DNA of 64,000 nt from the NCBI GenBank assembly GCA_037349105.1, contig JAYJMM010000028.1, positions 4,526,001 through 4,590,000 of the forward strand, read 5' to 3'. This document shows positions 24,201 through 34,600 of this stretch, piece after piece (positions within the stretch are counted from its first letter, which is position 1; each line of letters opens with the position of its first letter). Both the position numbers and the translations under genes were made by a program. The notes under the pieces were generated by a model. That model saw nothing but the letters and a program-made list of their open reading frames with translations. It was not told the origin of the DNA and ran no database searches. The DNA comes from Limnomonas spitsbergensis (Eukaryota; Chlorophyta; Chlorophyceae; Chlamydomonadales).

Positions 24201-27200
24201 GGAGGGCCCATAATTTAGTACAGAGCATAATCAGCACTGCTAAATTGTACACACACAGGATGTGCATGTAAGCCAGCGTGGGCAACACACCACTACCACC
24301 AAAAGCACACCAGCCACCAAGGAAGGAGCAGCAGGCCTGGGTAAGTCTTGTTTGGTTGCATAGTAGCCCATCTAGTGCCACAGCCAAACGGGTGACTTCC
24401 CTACTCCACCCCTCAAGGCCTACCGTTTATTGTATTCATGCATCAGCAGGAGTGCTGTACCTTGCAGCCCCCACCTGAACATGGAGTCGTTGAGTATCTG
24501 GCCAGTGCTGTCGAGACACAGCGTGTGCTGTCCGATGGAAGAGGTCCTGCCGGTGCTCTCCTCATGGCTGTGCTTGAACACCTAGCTTGCAGGGAGGGGC
24601 GGGGACAATCTGAATGGCAGCGGGGAGCGTGGCAGTGGCGGCAGCATTTGCAGCACTCGCAGGTGCGGACACTCAGTGGCAGCAGGGAGGGCGGCAGTGC
24701 AGAGCCGGTGCTCTCCTCATGGCTGTCAGGATAAAGCGATGCAGGCTTGACATTCTTAAGTAGTCTGAGGAGAGATACTCCATGGAGGGGTCATGAATTG
24801 AAACGAGCTGGATGAGTGAGGGGGCTGAGTGCGAGCAGGGCAGTGGAAAGCCGGCCTGGCCAGAAAGATGTGGCGCGCAACAGATGGGAATGACACAGCA
24901 CGAAAGCAAAAGGTAGGGATGGTTTGAGGCAGTGAGTGTCCTTTCGCAACATCACCTAGTGACAAGATATGGTGGAGTGTATGGAGAATGGGGATTTCAG
25001 CATTCCAGCAGGCAGGTGGGCAAAGGAGAGGAGGGGGGGCGATGTGAATGAGATTAATAGATTAATAACACTGCTGTACATACCTGTAGTTACCCTTGCA
25101 AATAACACCCCTGAGGCGTGGATAAGGAAGCTACATACTCGGCCATAGCCTACCATTCCATCTGTTAATCAACTAATCACCTTGGAGCGGCAATAGCAGC
25201 AGTGGCAGCCCTCACAGGTGTGGACATTCAGGGCCACAGGGAGGGCGGAAGTGCAGAGCCGGCCCAGACCGAAAGGTGAGGCAAGCTACTCACCTTGGAG
25301 CGTGCCAGGCCTCGCCCGTCGTCCAACATGGATCTGGTCAGCACCCCCACCATGGTGCTTTTGCCACTACAAGAAGGCAGGCAAGCAAGCAGGGGGGCGT
25401 CATGTAATTTCCCGCAGGCAGAATGAGGCACACAGGTGGGATATGGATAACACAGGCAGGAAGGGTGTGTGAGGTTGTACCACACAGGGGCATGAAAGCA
25501 GGGTTAGGCTTGAGAAATCGCAAAGGCACCTCGCGCAAAAATCACAGCTACAAAGGCCATTCAAAAGCACAAACGTTGACGGTGGGGTCCAGTGTCTAGC
25601 TACGCATTCCTCAGGCGTGCACCAGAGAGGGGTTCAGCCTGGCACGCTTTGGTATAGGCTCAGCACGCCTCAGGGCCTGGCTTGGCCTACCCCCAAGAAT
25701 CTCCCCATGCGCCTCATACACTAGCCATCACCACTCGCTAATTAAAAGTACCCTGTGTGTTGGTAGCAGATTCTGGCACTGCCTCAAAATTTGTTTTTCT
25801 ATCATGTACTTTAGTCTCAAACGTATTCCAGCGCTGTCAGAATTCGTTGTTGTGTTAATTGCACTGTTGTCGATTTTATGATTGGCTGCCCTTTTAGGGG
25901 GAAAAAATCCAGTGAAAACCACTTGTACTGAAAGACACTTGTACGCTTAATTTCGTTGTTCCCTCAATAACTATACTTGCACTGAGATAGGACCACGGTA
26001 CCACTTGCACTTGCTCCATGATGCAGTCATGATGGAAACCTCTCACCTCACGAGCCCACGTGCGAACATTGCCGGAATGGCCTATGCCTCATACACTTGA
26101 CATCACCACACAATAATCGGCAGTACAACATCCGGTCGGTAGAAGCTGGCATTGTCTCAAAATGTATTTCCATCATATCCTTCCCTGTCAACATTACTGC
26201 CCTTTAGACCTAGAGCCTCGCAAAGCATTGCCAGGCGTGCTCACCTGTCAACATTGCCGATGATGGCCACGCGGACCTCGCTGGGCGACTGGGTGTCATC
26301 AGCGCACAGGCGTCGCACAAGTATGTCCGCCACATGACATTGGACTGAAGGAGGAGGACAGGTAAACGTGTGCGAGAGGGGGGGGGGTGAACGACAGCCA
26401 TCACCAGCCAGGGCGAAATTATCATGATGAGTGATAGTGCTTACTTTTGCAGCCAAGTCCAACTTTGGCAGGCCGCTCAGCGGCCGCCAAAAGGCCCAAT
26501 TCAGGCCAGACCTGGATCTGCCTGTAACTGGTGTTCAAAGTAGCAAGGCCGGCCATAAATGGGGCATATGGCCTGCGGCCAGAGTGCAGCTGACATGTGG
26601 CTGAGTAACAAGAAAGGAAACACTGGTGTGATATGGGGGGCGTGAGCGACAGCCGTCACCTGCCAGGGCGATAACTATCGTGTTTGTCACAGTGGAGGCA
26701 TGCAAGGAAGGGGAGGCGGCAAGGTCCAAAAGCAGGAGCTAGCGCTCGGGCGCACAACCACTCACCTGTGCTGGTGACTGTTTGAACGTCTGCCTGGTGC
26801 ACAGGGCGCAACAGGCTGACTCCTGCGCTGTGCTTGGCCGCGGTGTCCCTCGCACGCTGCAGGCACATCTGAAGGCGCTCATTGCTCATCCCGACGGGAC
26901 CCCACCCGCTAGGCGCACCCACTTCAAGGACCACTTCACCAACTTCCTCGATCTGTGGGGAGGGGGGGCGGTCCGGGCCTTGTTTATTTTTGCATGACTC
27001 TGCTACATGTCACCTACACTTGGACCTATGGCCTGGGGCCCATTTGTGGTCAGCCATGCTGCTTTAAACCACCAGTCGACTCACCTCCTTGACCATGAGG
27101 CCCAATGCATGCTCAAGGCAAGCCTCAAAGTCTTCGTCACTGGTCACAGTCATCGGAGTCTTTGGGACCTCTGCTTCCTCGGACCCCACAGAAGTGAGCT

Positions 27201-27526
27201 GCGCAGGCATAGAGGATTGGGCCACCTCTGGCTGTGAGTCGCCGACCTAGGGATCATGGAAAGGAGGATAGGTACTTATTCAGATTTCTCTCGGGGATGT
27301 CTGGCGCAGTGACACGGGCGTGTTGATCGTTGTTGAGAGCTTGACTGCATGGCTCCACTCGCACCTTCAGGGAGTTCATGGAGGCCGCCACTTCTGCCAC
27401 TTGGTTGAGCAGGTTCATGGCATGGTCGCTGTCCTTCAAAGATGAGATGCCCTCGACCCATGCGCCAGAATCGTCGTCCCTGGCATAACCATGGTGGTGC
27501 ATGCCCTTGTGACGGTGGTGTGACAT
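15252..27526 (-). CDS. GTPBP1/GTPBP2-like translational GTPase, complete 14-exon gene
   Basis: Exons, 5' to 3' on the - strand: 27526-27365, 27246-27085, 26952-26766, 26344-26245, 25366-25294, 24581-24475, 23351-23260, 22021-21858, 21581-21443, 21158-20973, 20838-20708, 20533-20420, 19180-19083, 15468-15252. All introns are GT-AG, phases chain exactly, and 1,932 nt give 643 residues plus stop. G motifs: G1 GNVDSGKST (200-208, split by an intron), G2 GRTSS, G3 DLAGHEKY (278-285), G4 TKVD (334-337), G5 TSA (391-393). An EF-Tu-like domain 2 follows ([10 protein letters not shown], 434-443), then [10 protein letters not shown] and [10 protein letters not shown] near the end. Order and length match animal GTPBP1. 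The family is related to EF-1A/Hbs1 and, from animal work, linked to mRNA turnover and ribosome rescue; that role here is inference. The N-terminus (about 170 residues, His-rich start) is poorly conserved. The start ATG has an ACC context. Confidence 0.9.
15737..15900. mobile_element. Possible degenerate M1 fragment
   Basis: It begins TACCGTTGAACC, like the M1 terminus, and contains the family's CTGCGCGGAC and GGGGGTGCGCGC blocks. No matching opposite terminus was found, so it is a fragment at best. Confidence 0.3.
16411..16670. repeat. 87-bp tandem repeat, 3 copies
   Basis: GATGAGAGATCGAAACCAGA recurs at 16411, 16498 and 16585. Each unit itself contains four loosely related pieces of about 21 bp (AGAGATCGAAATAAGA-like), so the array grew in two steps. 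It lies in the last GTPase intron. Confidence 0.8.
18361..18843. mobile_element. TIR element M1, solitary copy in the GTPase last intron
   Basis: It begins TACCGTAGAGTTCGCGCACC and ends AACCGGTTCTATGGTA, with TA at both ends and no ORF. The interior follows the array copies (GGATTTGAATATTTTAGCAAATCG, TCCGCGCAGCGCAT), so it belongs to the same family at lower identity. About 480 bp long. Confidence 0.65.
19247..20338. repeat. 26-bp minisatellite, about 42 copies
   Basis: The unit reads CACTAACCACTACTGGCAGG plus TTTTAG. Copies alternate mainly GGCAGG / GACAGG, with a few CACAGG and one unit missing a C near 19410. It fills most of the 1.24 kb intron between GTPase exons 12 (20420) and 13 (19180). 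It is clean enough to be recent and probably length-variable. Confidence 0.95.
22209..22278. repeat. Inverted repeat, 21-bp perfect arms
   Basis: Arms at 22209-22229 and 22258-22278 are exact reverse complements (TCTTTAAAGAGTTGGAGAAG plus A on the left). The loop is 28 nt. It lies in the intron between GTPase exons 7 and 8. Confidence 0.85.
22303..22321. repeat. 19-nt G homopolymer
   Basis: A run of G on + (C in the transcript), following a T-run, between two perfect inverted repeats. Its length is uncertain because homopolymers are prone to assembly error. Confidence 0.7.
22337..22380. repeat. Inverted repeat, 17-bp perfect arms, 10-nt loop
   Basis: CCAGATGGTAGCCCGCT (22337-22353) pairs exactly with 22364-22380. 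The loop TTAGAGAATC recurs about 45 bp downstream in a partial third arm (CTTTAGAGAATCATCGGG). Confidence 0.85.
22500..23220. repeat. Degenerate minisatellite with unit of about 30-36 bp
   Basis: A motif like GCATGAGCCAAGTGCTTG followed by ACCCAGCACA recurs with heavy divergence across the intron between GTPase exons 7 and 8. No strict period survives. It runs up to about 40 bp from the exon 7 donor at 23260. Confidence 0.6.
23633..23790 (+). repeat. Interspersed repeat R1, copy 1
   Basis: Family of about 150-170 bp: an opening near GGCTGCCCAGCGGCCGCCAA, then AGGCCCGATTGGGACCAAAC, a self-complementary core GTGGCCAAAGCAACATGGCTGGCCAC, and an end near GCTGACATGTAGCTGAGTCA. This copy is in a GTPase intron. 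A second partial core follows at 23790-23870. Confidence 0.6.
24030..24186 (+). repeat. Interspersed repeat R1, copy 2
   Basis: Shows CACGGCCGCCAAAGGCCCGA, TTGGGACAAGACC, GGCGGCCAAAGCAGCATGGC and the end GCTGACATGTAGCTGAGTCA. Intronic in the GTPase gene, same orientation as copy 1. Confidence 0.6.
24600..24730. repeat. Intronic repeat pair, first member
   Basis: The stretch GCAGGTGCGGACACTCAGTG ... GAGGGCGGCAGTGCAGAGCCGG recurs with changes at 25190-25265 (CAGGTGTGGACATTCAGGG ... GAGGGCGGAAGTGCAGAGCCGG). In the first member it is joined to 23 bp identical to the interior of GTPase exon 6. Both members are intronic. Confidence 0.55.
25705..26175. repeat. Direct repeat pair in the GTPase intron 4
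   Basis: About 95 bp at 25705-25803 (CCTCATACACTAGCCATCAC ... CACTGCCTCAAAATTTG) recur with divergence at 26086-26172 (CCTCATACACTTGACATCAC ... CATTGTCTCAAAATG). Nothing coding is seen in the intron 25367-26244. Confidence 0.55.
26458..26616 (+). repeat. Interspersed repeat R1, copy 3
   Basis: Shows GCTCAGCGGCCGCCAAAAGG, CAGACCTGGATCTGCC, GGGGCATATGGCCTGCGGCC and GCTGACATGTGGCTGAGTAA. In the intron between GTPase exons 3 and 4. Confidence 0.6.
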
Positions 27527-28247
27527 GGTGCCAGGTGTGGTGGAAAATGTATGGATGCTGATGCCTCAAATATTGATAGATTATGCTGATTCTAGTTGCC
27601 GATGTGAAGGTCGTCTTCGAGCGTCCAGTCGGTGAAATGTTGATGAGCCTCGGGCCTGGTGTTCGACGATTTCTTCTTGGAGATTCTTGGTGAACATCGT
27701 TTGTATCTGCTCGACAGAAATCAGATTCGTCAGCTAAATCTCACAGATTTTATCAAAAACGACCGTCGAGGTTACCGGCCATATGGGCTGTGCTAAGGTG
27801 GGACACACCTGCACCACCTTATACCATGTGCATGTCAGGCTTAATGGTCCATTTAACAGTCAATGATAATTCATAGGAAGGAAGACATAGAGAAGCTACG
27901 TTCCAGCACCATTCATACCTTCACAGGTATGAGGTCGATCCATGCTCTAGATACGATCGCAGCGGGTTCGCACATCGACTTATCCCGTACAAATATGGTG
28001 GTGTATAGCAGGGTTTGCAGCGGGTTGATATTATGATGTTGCCGCAACTGTTGCGGCGGCTGTTGGCTAGATCCGCCTCTCGCTGCTGCCAATCGAACGA
28101 GTTCCCTCTCCTTCCCTCACACGGAGCGGGTGCCCCCCTCATCTGCAGCTTCCTCATGGCAGCCCTAGCGTGAACGAAGGAGCATGGCGCCACCGTTGCT
28201 TATGCTTTATAGAAGTTAGCTGCCACACCCTCAAAGGCTATGCGGTA
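27527..28247. other. Upstream region of the GTPase gene, no recognised gene
   Basis: About 720 bp upstream of the ATG at 27526. It should hold the promoter and 5' UTR, but no TATA box or other element stands out. A 90-codon - strand frame (27921-28193) has no family resemblance and is not called. Confidence 0.4.
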
Positions 28248-30900
28248 CTATTGCTTCTGGGTGACTGCTTCCCCATCCTTTACACCGACCAATCCATATC
28301 CCGGGTGTTCCACACAATCCACCTCACTGGTGGATGATGTCTCAAACCCTTCCTGATCCGGTGGCGGAGGCGAGAAGGACTCTGACGGGCCCACGTGGAA
28401 CCCCTCGGCCATCTCCAGCCGTATCTCTGCCAGGCAGCTAGCCAGCCAGAAGCCCAGGCAGCTAGCCCTGACACCACCTGTACCTCCGCCCCAAAGGGCC
28501 AGCGGTGACAATCCCTGGCCGGGCAGCTGCAGGTGCAGAAAGTTTTAGAGGCCTGGCTGATCACCCTGTCAGCCTTGCCCCCCCTGGCTCCATTCCTCTG
28601 GGATATGTGCTGGGTTGTACCCTCCCAGATCCACCTCTTAGCCTAGCTCTCTGCTCCATCCCGCGGCCTCTGTCCGGGCCAGCATCGCGACCTGGTCCCT
28701 GCTGGCAACCTTGCTGCATGCGCTGACCTTCCGGGCTCCGGCCCCAGTCCCCCTAAGCTCGCTGCTCCAGGCTGACTGCTGGTGGGCCCGCTGGCTCGCT
28801 GCCTCCACCCCTGGTCCCCCTGTCCTCGGTGGGTCATGGCGAGAACAACGAGCTTGTTTGCAGATGTTTTCTCAGCCAATCCTGGGAAAACATGTGCTCT
28901 GACCCCGACCCTTTCCCCTGGCGGCTCCCTCCTGCCATGGACAAAGGCTGTTGAAGACTGGACCCCCCTGCTGGGCGCACCCTGACGCCGGATCCCTGGC
29001 CCCCTTGGCCGTGTGCTGACCATCCTGGCGTTCTGCGCCCCATCGTGATGGCGTTGAAGTCCGCCTGAGACTGCCCGTCACCCACCCTGTAGGCCGATGT
29101 CCTTATGAAACGGCCCACCGGCTCCCCCAGACCTGCATTCCGCGGTCTGAGGTGAGGCCCAGGCAGCTCCATAACCGCCTCCTACGTGGGACTTTCGCAG
29201 GTCCCTGCTGGTCTTGGGCCTCTTGACCATCGGGACTCATGGGCCGCCGGCGGCTTTAGCTGACCTCTTGCCGCTCATCATACGAGAGCTGCCTTGCTTC
29301 GCTCTCCCGTATGAGGTCGTGTACAGTGCGGGGTCCTCAGTGACCTGCCCGGTCTGCTGAATCCCCCCGCGTGGGGTCATCACCCTGGCCCGCAGGCTGC
29401 GCCAGGCCTGGCTTAACCTCCTTCAGGAATCTGCTGCGGCTCTTGCTCTTCCTTTCCTCCGGAAGTCTCCCCTTCAGAAGTGTGTTCCTCAGAAGTTTCC
29501 TCTTTTGGCTTTCTTCAGGGGACGGTTCCTTCTTGCGCCCTTTGAAGAAATTACGTATCCCTCGCATGGGCTGATATCGGGGGTACACACGGGGCAGGGA
29601 CTCCGTCTGCTCTTCATCTTCTCCCTGCTACTCATCCTCCTCATCCTCATGGCTGCTAACCTGGCAGAACTCGTCGGGGTCATCCCCTCCCGCCTTGATC
29701 ACCGCACTTAACACAGTACCTCCCGACTCTCGGGGCCACCCTCTGTTCCGACTCCCCCTTCTCAACACGACCCCCTTGGATGTAGCCGCCGAGACCTGGG
29801 TTAACTGGGCCGGCCCCCCTGCGTCGCTGTCTGCTGGCTTCAGCTAACTCACTGGCGCCCCCAGCCCTGCTGAGGGTCACCCTGTTCGGGAGAGCTGATC
29901 TCTATGCCGGCTGTTGCGGTCGCATGTCCAGCTTGGGCACCCCTTAGCTAACCGGATGCACCTGGTGCACCTGGTGCACCTGCTGCAACAGCTGCACTTG
30001 CCGCAACTGATTCCACAGCTGGGCCTGCTTCAACTGTTGCACTTGCTGCATCTGCTGCAACTGCTAGTCCTCCGGCACATGCGGCAAGCGCTGCAACTAT
30101 TGCAGCTCCCGCGTTGCTGCCATCAGCGGCGCCCTCTTGCTGCCCTACAGGTCACGCCTGGGTCGGCTGGGCTGTGTGCCCGTGTTCAGCTGCGTGCCCA
30201 TGCCCTATGTACACCCAGGTCCTGAGCCCGTCTGCCATCCACCACGATCATCCACCGCTTCATGGATATCCTCTCCCCTGGTCGCTCTGGGCCGATCACC
30301 CGCCTGCAAATCCGGGCCACCCCTCTTTGGGTTGCCGCCCTTCTTGTCTGCCTAAGTTCGAAGGTCGTCCGATCAGGCCTGCAGGAACACCTCAATTTAA
30401 GCCTCCTGATCCTGTTCTTCCTGATCCGGGTCGGCCCTGCATCTCCCATAATTTCCCGCCTCGCCTGTCCTGCCCAGGCCTGGCCTGTGCTCAGCCATCT
30501 TGGAAAAACATGGCTGGTCAGGTGCAGCTGCTCGCTAGCTACCGGGCTATCCGGCCTAAGTGGAATGGCCCTCCCTCGGGACTGATGTTGGCCTTTGAGG
30601 CTAGGCTCACTGCCACCCCTGATAATATCTAACTTGGAACAACTGCTTGGGGGTGCCCGGCTTCCCGGCTGCTCCTTGTGCCAGGTGGGCGCCTCCAAGG
30701 GTGTGCACCGCTTGTGCACAGTCGGACTGCAAAAACCCTCCCACGCTGGATCCTGCTGGTCTTACCCCTCTGCCACTGTTCCGTACAGATCCTGCTCCCG
30801 CTGCAGCTCAGGAAATCACTCGTATGAGAAGGCCCTGACTGCCTGAGCCGCCTCCTTCCAGTCAGGCTGCTGGGCATCCACTCAGGACTCGTAGACTCTG
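28248..30900 (-). pseudogene. Possible decayed ORF of unknown family in GC-rich intergenic DNA
   Basis: Several - strand frames look protein-like but are broken. A piece ending near 29337 is basic and charged (RNFFKGRKKEPSPEESQKRK, KSKSRSRFLKEVKPG). Upstream in the same frame, across one in-frame TAG near 29630, is an acidic stretch (SSHEDEEDE, GEDEEQTESL), preceded by a Cys-containing YCVKCGDQGG. Another frame near 28330-28400 reads EGFETSSTSEVDCVEHPGYG. Short Gln/Ala-type trinucleotide runs lie at 29960-30110. I recognise no domain. A retroelement gag remnant or an old host pseudogene are both possible. A short inverted repeat (CATACGAGAGC / GCTCTCCCGTATG) is at 29279-29316. Confidence 0.3.
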
Positions 30901-31029
30901 TGACTGACACTGCGTAATATACGATTCTGTCACTTGTACTGTGACAAGTACATCAAGCTGTCGGGCACGTGAGCTCCGGGAGCACAGGATGACCATTCTA
31001 TAGTGCAACAACATGCTCACATGTTCTTC

Positions 31030-31580
31030 GAGCCTTCGAGGGGCCTTGAGCCAATGTCCTAGTAGTTATCAATATGACCTACTTCCCGAGGGGCCTTGAG
31101 CCAATGTCCTAGTAGTTATCAATATGACCTACTTCCCGAGGGGCCGTGGGCCATGTCCTAGTAGTCATCAATATGACCTACTTCCCGAGGGGCCTTGAGC
31201 CAATGTCCTAGTAGTTATCAATATGACCTACTTCCCGAGGAGCCTTGAGTCAATGTCCTAGTAGTTATCAATATGACCTACTTCCCGAGGGGCCTTGAGT
31301 CAATGTCCTAGTAGTTATCAATATGACCTACTTCCCGAGGGGCCGTGGGCCATGTCCTAGTAGTTATCAATATGACCTACTTCCCGAGGGGCCGTGGGCC
31401 ATGTCCTAGTAGTTATCAATATGACCTACTTCCCGAGGGGCCGTGGGCCATGTCCTAGTAGTTATCAATATGACCTACTTCCCGAGGGGCCTTGAGTCAA
31501 TGTCCTAGTAGTTATCAATATGACCTACTTCCCGAGGGGCCGTGGGCCATGTCCTAGTAGTTATCAATATGACCTACTTC
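31030..31580. repeat. 49/50-bp minisatellite, about 11 copies
   Basis: Two unit types alternate irregularly: a 50-bp form with CGAGGGGCCTTGAGCCAATG and a 49-bp form with CGAGGGGCCGTGGGCCATG. Both continue TCCTAGTAGTTATCAATATG then ACCTACTTCC. It starts about 90 bp downstream of the ABCG stop codon, just past its putative poly(A) signal. Confidence 0.9.
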
Positions 31581-31605
31581 ATACAATTTTGCTTGCCATG
31601 CGATA

Positions 31606-31611
31606 TTTATT
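31606..31611 (-). promoter_or_regulatory. Putative poly(A) signal of the ABCG gene
   Basis: AATAAA on the - strand, about 61 bp after the TGA at 31672-31674. Many green algae favour TGTAA instead, so usage is uncertain. Confidence 0.35.
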
Positions 31612-31671
31612 ACTATACCGTACATCAAAATGCTCATGGGGATGGATCACAGGCACCAATGAGTAGGAGGG

Positions 31672-34600
31672 TCAACGCTTCAAGAACCGCAGTAGCAAGA
31701 ATGCGATCAGCCGGAAGCCAGCTCCGAGTGAGATCAGAACGCCGAATGCGAGGGACTGGTATTGCCTGCACTCAGATATGGTCCAGGTTTGTTGCACATG
31801 CAAGAAATTGATTGCGTCGTCGGGTGTCAGGTTGTCGCTGTCGCCGATTCTGAGGATCTTGTCGACACCACAGAGGCCAATGCCTCGGAAGATCATGATG
31901 ATCTCGTTGCGCTTGTTGTCCTGATAGTATTGCGCCTCCCCGATCGTCATGATCTCCATGGCCCACCTGCATGCAGGGAGGGACCATCGAGCAGCTCAAA
32001 AACTGCCACAGACAGGATGTTCACATACTAATCGCAGTTCACGAATCTCAACCAGGCTTTAGGGACAGTAAAAAAATGGTCCTTATTTTGTTTAAAATGG
32101 ACAAGGTTAAAACAAAAAAGGGCAATTTGTTTTATGCCGTAGAACCGGTTTGACTCCCCTTTAGATTAATTATTTTCAGAGGTGCGCGGAGTGTATTTTG
32201 ATTAAATAATAGCAAACAGTGTGCGCGGCCGGTCGGTCACGGACCAAAACAACTATTTTGGGGGGTGCGCGGAGTAGTTTTTCCGGCACGAAATATTCCA
32301 AAAAAAAAGCGCTAGCGCGCAACTGTTCGACTTGACAACCATTCAGTGATCCTTGTCAAGTCTGATCAAGTAGTACCGCAGAACACTACCGGTAGCTTGT
32401 GTGGCTACCGAATTTCATGGCAGTGGGCCTGGTAGCATAGGATAGCCAATGCTCGTACGCGGCGTCCCTCTTCTCCCTCTCCTCCCTATTTTCCATCTCC
32501 TCCTCCGTCTCCTCCTCCTCCTCCTCATTAGCATCCTGGCACGACTAGCATACTTGCGACATGTCGTAGATGAAGGGACATGGCGGGGGCTGAAGGGACA
32601 TGACGGGTAGGCTTGACCTCAGCTTTGCATGGTGAAGGCGACGCCATTTGCAGTCGGCGGCTGAGAGAGTTTTGCCCTGATGAATCCTGTTAAGGCTGCT
32701 CACCTATACCATTTACCAGGATGAGTACCTGAAGTTCTGCTGATAGCATACTGTGCTTCCCTATAGGAAACGCGTTTCTCTACGGTATTGAGTTGACTGA
32801 ACGTAGTGGCTATAAGCGCTGCGCGGAGTTGAGTAAACGACAGTCACTAAAAGTGCTGCGCGGTGTTTAATTAATTGTTTCGGACTGGCTGCGCGATAAA
32901 GCAAACAACTATTAAAAAAAACAGCTGCGCGTGCGCGGAGTATGGTATTTTTTTGCTGCGCGACAAATTCGATATAATTATTCCGAAGCGGGGTGCGCGG
33001 AGTCAAACCGGTTTTACGGTGTTTACAAAATATGACCGTGTTAAACAAAAAGGATAAACTGAAAGAAATGTGTCAATTTTAAATGAATGGTAAAAAAACA
33101 TGAGTGCGGCATGTCTTGGGATGAAAGCCAAACACCCAAGGCCCAACGAATCATTGGTAACATGGGTAACGGATGTGGCTTCAGCCCAGGCGGCGCTGTC
33201 CTTTACTCTCACGCCCCCCATGGGTTGTAACTTTCTTTCTTGCTGGTAAGAGCAGAGACTCGTTTGCCACCCGCCTCACCTATTGTAACTGAGCCCGATC
33301 AGCACTTCCATCCACGTTCCTCTCACAGCCTCGATCGTCGGATTGAGACCCTGCAACAGAGGTACAAAATCAAGAATAAGAAGATCAGCAACATTGCCAT
33401 CACGACAATGTATGGCCTCGTTCCGCCATAACCTTTTGCGACGCCTAATTGCAACTAATTTAGGGTTTTAATACTAATCCCTAACCATAAAACCTCATCT
33501 TTTCGTCCTTCACTATGCAAACAAAATGCAACTGGGGATATAGCGCCCCCATCTTAACCCAAGCTCGTCAAGCAATGGATCAACGCCAACATGCTTGCAG
33601 CATGTCTTGTCCGTTGTACGCTGCATTTCCTGTTGTATGTTGTATTTCCGTAGGAAGTTGTGTTCTTGGTGGGGCTGACAAATGAAAGGAGCGTGACAGA
33701 AACAAAACAAAAACACGATGCAAGAAAATATGATAGATATGAACATGCTTTAGCCCCTCACCTGCAAGAAAGCCCCAAAGATCAAAGAGACAAAGACGCC
33801 CGTCATGAGCACTGTCTGCGGCGGCAACGCAGCCGACACGAGGTAGGCCAAGCCGCTGGTCCACCAGCACACACACATTGCGATCAAATAGTACACGGAG
33901 AACGGCAGACGCTGCGTTCATCAACAATGTCGGGGAGGGGGGACATGCCATAAGCGAAGAAAGCGAGAGAAAACCAGAGCAAGCGAGGACACCACCACAC
34001 AAGCATGGTCATAGCAGAATTTATATGAACATGACACATATGATCACTTTCCATGTGCGGCCTTGCGGAGGGGTTGGGGATTAGGAAACATGACAGGCCA
34101 AAAGTGAAGTTTCGCTGGGCTCAAAGGTGGAGCTCTTACACAAAATATCAAAACCTTGTCCGCCAACTGGTCCCTGCGCCCCCCAACCATGTCCTCCGGC
34201 CACATGCCAGCCCCACGCTGATCCCTCCGCCTCTTGAGGCCACTACCCGGCCCCTGTGGCTTTAGGGCCCAAGGTTTCAAATAACCCCTAAACCTAGGCC
34301 CCCATCTGACTCACCGGCAACGTGAGGTAGTAGTAGGGCGCAAGGAACACGGCCGGCGCTATGAGCACCCAAGCCACGTCAATCAAGTTCTGGCTGAAGA
34401 AGTAGGCGAAGAGGGAGATGCCGCAGCTGGACTCACGCGCTAGCAATACGCGGTCCAGGGAGAAGGTACGCAGGTGTGTGACGGTGGATAGCACGCCCAG
34501 ACAGGTCATGGCCATTACGATGTTTGAGGGAACGGAGGACAGGCCCCAGCTGGAAGTGTGGATGAAGCCTGCGACATGACAAGGCAAGACAATGAGAAGT

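Noticed and set aside
30114..30719. ORFs of 172 (+) and 177 (-) codons in GC-rich DNA
   Set aside because: Opposite strands overlap, neither shows a known domain or a splice context, and length is expected for this base composition.
33240..33431. + strand ORF of 63 codons
   Set aside because: Overlaps the - strand ABCG exon 33350-33280, which has family similarity (GLNPTIEAV) and correct phases.
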